Notes under the pieces: generated by a model | The model's input: only the letters and a program-made list of their open reading frames with translations | Database searches by the model: none | What the model was told of the DNA's origin: nothing | In this document: positions 5,883 through 7,809 of the stretch, piece by piece | How positions within the stretch are numbered: the stretch's first letter is position 1 | Layout of the letters: every line of letters starts with the position of its first letter | NCBI GenBank assembly: GCA_902783815.1 | Contig: CACZSM010000059.1 | Coordinates: forward strand, 1 to 7,809 | Direction: 5' to 3' | Length of the DNA stretch: 7,809 nt | From: an uncultured Ruminococcus sp. | GTDB lineage: Bacteria; Bacillota; Clostridia; Oscillospirales; Acutalibacteraceae | Made by a program: the position numbers and the translations under genes

Positions 5883-5903
5883 ATGATATCATAATGATAT
5901 CAT
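5883..5903. repeat. Tandem palindrome ATGATATCAT x2, candidate repressor operator
   Basis: Two perfect 10-bp palindromes are separated by one base, making the 21-bp element symmetrical as a whole and repetitive with an 11-bp (one helical turn) period. This geometry suits a dimer of dimers binding one face of the DNA, as RHH regulators commonly do. The cluster's own RHH protein (3218-3415) is the obvious candidate ligand, but no binding is shown by the sequence. Confidence 0.75.
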
Positions 5904-5911
5904 TTTGTCAA
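5883..5911 (-). promoter_or_regulatory. Sigma-A promoter of the SPFH cluster with embedded operator
   Basis: On the minus strand TTGACA (5911-5906) and TATCAT (5888-5883) are separated by 17 bases. The -10 box is part of one palindrome ATGATATCAT (5883-5892), and a second identical copy (5894-5903) fills the upstream part of the spacer. Any protein bound there would exclude RNA polymerase. Transcription should begin near 5876, giving a leader of about 40 bases. Confidence 0.85.
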
Positions 5912-5933
5912 TGGCTTATAAAAATTTTCAGCG

Positions 5934-5973
5934 AAAAAAAGCTAATACACCCTCTGTTGATTCAGAGGGTGTA
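5934..5973 (-). terminator. Intrinsic terminator upstream of the SPFH cluster
   Basis: A perfect 11-bp stem TACACCCTCTG/CAGAGGGTGTA (5946-5956 with 5963-5973, six-base loop) is followed on the minus strand by TTAGC and seven T (5940-5934). It would stop transcripts coming from the tRNA-Ser side before they enter the SPFH cluster. The five-base gap before the T-run makes it slightly non-ideal. Confidence 0.7.
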
Positions 5974-6105
5974 AATTAATGGAATATCAAATTCATCCAT
6001 CTTCATCTGTATTAGAATCCTTAAGTCCCATAAAAGGATCTGTTAATATTATGCCGCCAGTAATATATGCAAATGAAAACAATAATCGCAAAAAAAGAAT
6101 GATAC
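5974..6105. other. Intergenic stretch between two hairpins, no confident gene
   Basis: This lies within the 309 bases between the SPFH start and the tRNA. A minus-strand frame is open through it and ends with TGA at 5995-5993. Its last 32 codons would read as one hydrophobic segment followed by an acidic tail (GLKDSNTDEDG). The stop lies 20 bases before the 5973-5934 terminator, but no start codon with a ribosome-binding site is present. It could be a remnant of a small membrane protein or chance. Confidence 0.3.
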
Positions 6106-6147
6106 AAAGCGAAAATCCCGACACCTGCGTGTCGGGATTTTCGCTTT
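6106..6147 (-). terminator. Long hairpin terminator at the 3' end of tRNA-Ser
   Basis: A perfect 19-bp inverted repeat (6106-6124 with 6129-6147, loop of four) has a GC-rich core CCCGACAC/GTGTCGGG flanked by A4T and AT4. After the core the minus strand reads ATTTTCGCTTT, serving as the U-rich tail, and the symmetry means it could act in both directions. The stem begins at the last base of the encoded CCA. Confidence 0.8.
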
Positions 6148-6238
6148 GGCGGAGAGTGAGGGATTCGAACCCTCGAAACGGGGTTAGCGTTTACACGATT
6201 TCCAATCGTGCTCCTTAGGCCAGCTCGGACAACTCTCC
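6147..6238 (-). tRNA. tRNA-Ser, anticodon GGA
   Basis: A 92-base type II tRNA on the minus strand including an encoded CCA. The acceptor stem is GGAGAGT (6238-6232) with ACTCTCC (6157-6151), then discriminator G and CCA. The anticodon arm is CACGA-TTGGAAA-TCGTG with anticodon GGA at 6203-6201, reading UCC and UCU serine codons. The long variable arm AAACG...CGTTT is the class II hallmark expected for serine, and the T-arm is GAGGG-TTCGAAT-CCCTC. It has a strong promoter upstream and a hairpin directly downstream, so it is a single-gene transcript, divergent from the ylxM-ffh operon. Confidence 0.97.
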
Positions 6239-6261
6239 ATGCAATCTCAAAGACCTTTGCT

Positions 6262-6290
6262 ATTATATCATACCAAGCCTGGAAATGCAA
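6262..6290 (-). promoter_or_regulatory. Sigma-A promoter of tRNA-Ser
   Basis: On the minus strand TTGCAT (6290-6285) and TATAAT (6267-6262) are 17 bases apart, with TGA just before the -10 (extended -10). The expected start is near 6255, leaving a 5' leader of about 17 bases to be removed by RNase P. Confidence 0.88.
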
Positions 6291-6351
6291 GTATTTTTTT
6301 ACTCATTTTATTTTTTTACATCATTTAGCGTTTTTTCTTTCACGACATCTC

Positions 6352-6380
6352 TTGACAAATCGGACGGAATAGTGTATAAT
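6352..6380 (+). promoter_or_regulatory. Consensus sigma-A promoter of the ylxM-ffh operon
   Basis: TTGACA (6352-6357) and TATAAT (6375-6380) are separated by exactly 17 bases, a perfect match. The expected start is near 6387, giving a leader of about 48 bases. The sequence upstream (6291-6350) is T-rich and lies between this and the divergent tRNA promoter; nothing else is seen there. Confidence 0.9.
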
Positions 6381-6391
6381 CAAAAGGCGAT

Positions 6392-6412
6392 TGTAAAGCA
6401 TATGACTTTACA
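6392..6412 (+). promoter_or_regulatory. Inverted repeat at the start of the ylxM-ffh transcript
   Basis: TGTAAAG (6392-6398) and CTTTACA (6406-6412) form a perfect 7-bp inverted repeat with a seven-base spacer, just downstream of the expected transcription start. It could be a protein-binding operator or a 5' hairpin that protects the mRNA. Function is inferred only from placement. Confidence 0.45.
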
Positions 6413-6434
6413 CTATGACTTCGGGGGCGGTGCA

Positions 6435-6806
6435 ATGGCTAAGAATATGCGCGTGGCATATCTTCTGGATTTCTACGGCGACCTTCTCACTGATAAACAA
6501 AAGGATTCTATCGATCAGTATTATAATGATGACCTCTCTCTTGGCGAGATCGCCGCTGACCTCGGTATCACCAGACAGGGCGTTCGCGATAATATCAAAA
6601 GAGGTGAGGCTGTCCTCTTTGAAATGGAGGAAAAACTCGGTCTTGCCGCAAGATTCTCCGAAATAAAAAAAGGTCTGGAAACTATAAGAAAATCCGTTGA
6701 TGTCATAGATCAGAAAAATATGAGGGTCTATCGTTCAAATGAAATAAATGACAGTATCAAGGTGATACTTAAAGAGCTGGATAAGCTCGACAAGCTCAAT
6801 CAGTAA
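6435..6806 (+). CDS. ylxM: YlxM/UPF0122 helix-turn-helix protein, SRP operon
   Basis: 123 aa, matching the family length. The ATG at 6435 is chosen because MAKNMRVAYLLDFYGDLLTDKQ is the conserved YlxM opening, and a GGCGGTG site precedes it; upstream in-frame codons give an unrelated hydrophobic leader covering the promoter. Residues 35-58 (SLGEIAADLGITRQGVRDNI...) form a sigma-70-region-4-like helix-turn-helix. The C-terminal half (60-123) is a charged, probably coiled helix. YlxM is encoded next to ffh in many Gram-positives and has been linked to SRP function, including stimulation of the Ffh/FtsY GTPases in streptococci. ffh follows after 14 bases, so they are cotranscribed. Confidence 0.95.
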   Translation: MAKNMRVAYLLDFYGDLLTDKQKDSIDQYYNDDLSLGEIAADLGITRQGVRDNIKRGEAVLFEMEEKLGLAARFSEIKKGLETIRKSVDVIDQKNMRVYRSNEINDSIKVILKELDKLDKLNQ

Positions 6807-6820
6807 AAGGATGTGATGTA

Positions 6821-7809
6821 ATGGCATTCGAGGGACTGTCAGAAAAACTCAGCGCTGCCTTCAAAAAGCTGCGCAGCAAGGGTAAACTGACTGAGGATGA
6901 TGTTAAAAGCGCTATGAAGGAAGTGCGGATGGCACTTCTGGAGGCAGATGTAAACTATAAGGTGGCAAAAAGCTTTACCGCAAAAGTCACCGAAAGAGCC
7001 GTCGGATCGGATGTTATGGAAAGTCTTACTCCGGCTCAGATGGTTATTAAAATCGTTAATGAGGAACTTACCTCTCTGATGGGCTCGGAGGAAACAAAGA
7101 TAAACTTCGCTTCAAAACCTCCGACAATCATTATGATGGTCGGTCTGCAGGGATCCGGTAAAACTACTCACAGCGCAAAACTCGCAAAAATGTTCAAAAA
7201 ACAGGGCCGCAGACCTCTGCTTGTTGCCTGCGATGTCTATAGACCTGCTGCTATAGAACAGCTTAAAGTCGTTGGCGCTCAGGCTGGAGCCGCTGTTTTT
7301 GAAATGGGTCAGGGTGATCCTGTGGAAATAGCTGCAAAGGCTGTCTCCCATGCAAAGGATTATGGAAACGATATCGTTATTCTCGATACCGCAGGACGAC
7401 TCCATATTGATGAAAAATTGATGAATGAGCTTAAGGATATCAAGGCAAAAGTTGATCCTGATGAGATACTCCTTGTAGTCGATGCCATGACAGGTCAGGA
7501 TGCTGTTAATGTTGCAAAATCATTCGATGAACTGCTCGATATTTCCGGCGTTATGCTTACAAAGCTCGACGGCGATACAAGAGGCGGTGCAGCCCTTTCT
7601 GTAAAGGCAGTTACCGGAAAACCAATAAAATTTGCCGGTATCGGCGAAAAACTCGATGATCTTGAGGTTTTCCACCCGGACAGAATGGCATCAAGAATTC
7701 TCGGAATGGGCGATATCCTGACTCTTATCGAAGATGCGGAAAGCCGTCTTGACCAGAAAAAAGCCGAGGAAATGGCAAGAAAATTCCAGCAGAATAAGTT
7801 TGATATGAA
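6821..7809 (+). CDS. ffh: Signal recognition particle protein Ffh (SRP54), 3' truncated by the window
   Basis: 329 codons are present, out of about 445-450 usual; the reading frame is still open at the right edge. The ATG at 6821 has AAAGGA 9 bases upstream. Residues 1-90 form the N-domain (MAFEGLSEKLSAAFKKLRSKG; ALLEADVN at 38-45). The GTPase G-domain follows: G1 P-loop GLQGSGKTT (108-116), DVYRPAA (138-144), G3 DTAGR (189-193), G4 TKLDGDTRGG (247-256) and the closing GIGEKLDDLEVFHP (273-286). The methionine-rich M-domain begins near residue 300 and is mostly outside the window. In the cytoplasm Ffh binds 4.5S/6S RNA and signal peptides emerging from ribosomes, then docks with FtsY at the membrane. 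All visible catalytic motifs are intact. Confidence 0.98.
   Translation, partial: MAFEGLSEKLSAAFKKLRSKGKLTEDDVKSAMKEVRMALLEADVNYKVAKSFTAKVTERAVGSDVMESLTPAQMVIKIVNEELTSLMGSEETKINFASKPPTIIMMVGLQGSGKTTHSAKLAKMFKKQGRRPLLVACDVYRPAAIEQLKVVGAQAGAAVFEMGQGDPVEIAAKAVSHAKDYGNDIVILDTAGRLHIDEKLMNELKDIKAKVDPDEILLVVDAMTGQDAVNVAKSFDELLDISGVMLTKLDGDTRGGAALSVKAVTGKPIKFAGIGEKLDDLEVFHPDRMASRILGMGDILTLIEDAESRLDQKKAEEMARKFQQNKFDM

Noticed and set aside
5979..6218. Plus-strand open frame of 79 codons
   Set aside because: Its C-terminal part (RVRDSNPRNGVSVYTI) is the well-known false translation of the antisense strand of a tRNA-Ser gene; the ATG depends on a site inside a terminator hairpin.
6021..6290. Minus-strand open frame of 89 codons
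   Set aside because: It reads straight through the tRNA-Ser gene and its hairpin, and its start lies within the tRNA promoter.
6285..6434. 50-codon N-terminal extension of YlxM
   Set aside because: It covers the consensus operon promoter and has no ribosome-binding site; the conserved YlxM N-terminus starts at the ATG at 6435.

Overview
The window looks like a low-GC Gram-positive chromosome, most likely a clostridial relative close to Ruminococcus/Oscillospiraceae. The support is indirect: the ylxM-ffh pair, a zinc-type L31, a YhfC-type membrane protease, strong Shine-Dalgarno sites, textbook sigma-A promoters with 17-bp spacers, a tRNA with encoded CCA, and a secreted Gly/Asn-rich surface protein. 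No mobile element, CRISPR array or integrase is visible. Assignments come from reading the sequence; no database search was possible.

Layout: everything from position 1 to about 6240 is transcribed on the minus strand, and from about 6350 to the end on the plus strand. From the left edge the minus-strand genes are: the first 29 codons of a probable Wzz/CpsC-type polysaccharide chain-length protein (1-87); a small secreted, membrane-anchored surface protein with its own promoter and terminator (244-858); a thioredoxin-reductase-like flavoprotein (1051-1923) behind a YigZ/IMPACT protein (1934-2557), 10 bases apart; and rpmE for ribosomal protein L31 (2635-2838), with its own promoter and terminator.

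The most distinctive part is the compact minus-strand cluster 2941-5837. In transcription order it encodes a two-TM SPFH/band-7 protein, a YhfC-family glutamic-type intramembrane protease, a GNAT acetyltransferase, an Arc-type ribbon-helix-helix (RHH) DNA-binding protein and a small two-TM protein. Gaps are 12, 4, 69 and 13 bases. One strong promoter lies upstream, and its -10 box and spacer are covered by two copies of the palindrome ATGATATCAT, a plausible operator for the cluster's own RHH protein. This suggests a self-regulated membrane-domain and proteolysis module; its biological role is unknown from sequence.

Next come a tRNA-Ser(GGA) gene on the minus strand with a strong promoter and a long hairpin at its 3' end, and, divergently, the signal recognition particle operon: ylxM (6435-6806) and the first 329 codons of ffh (6821 to the window edge).
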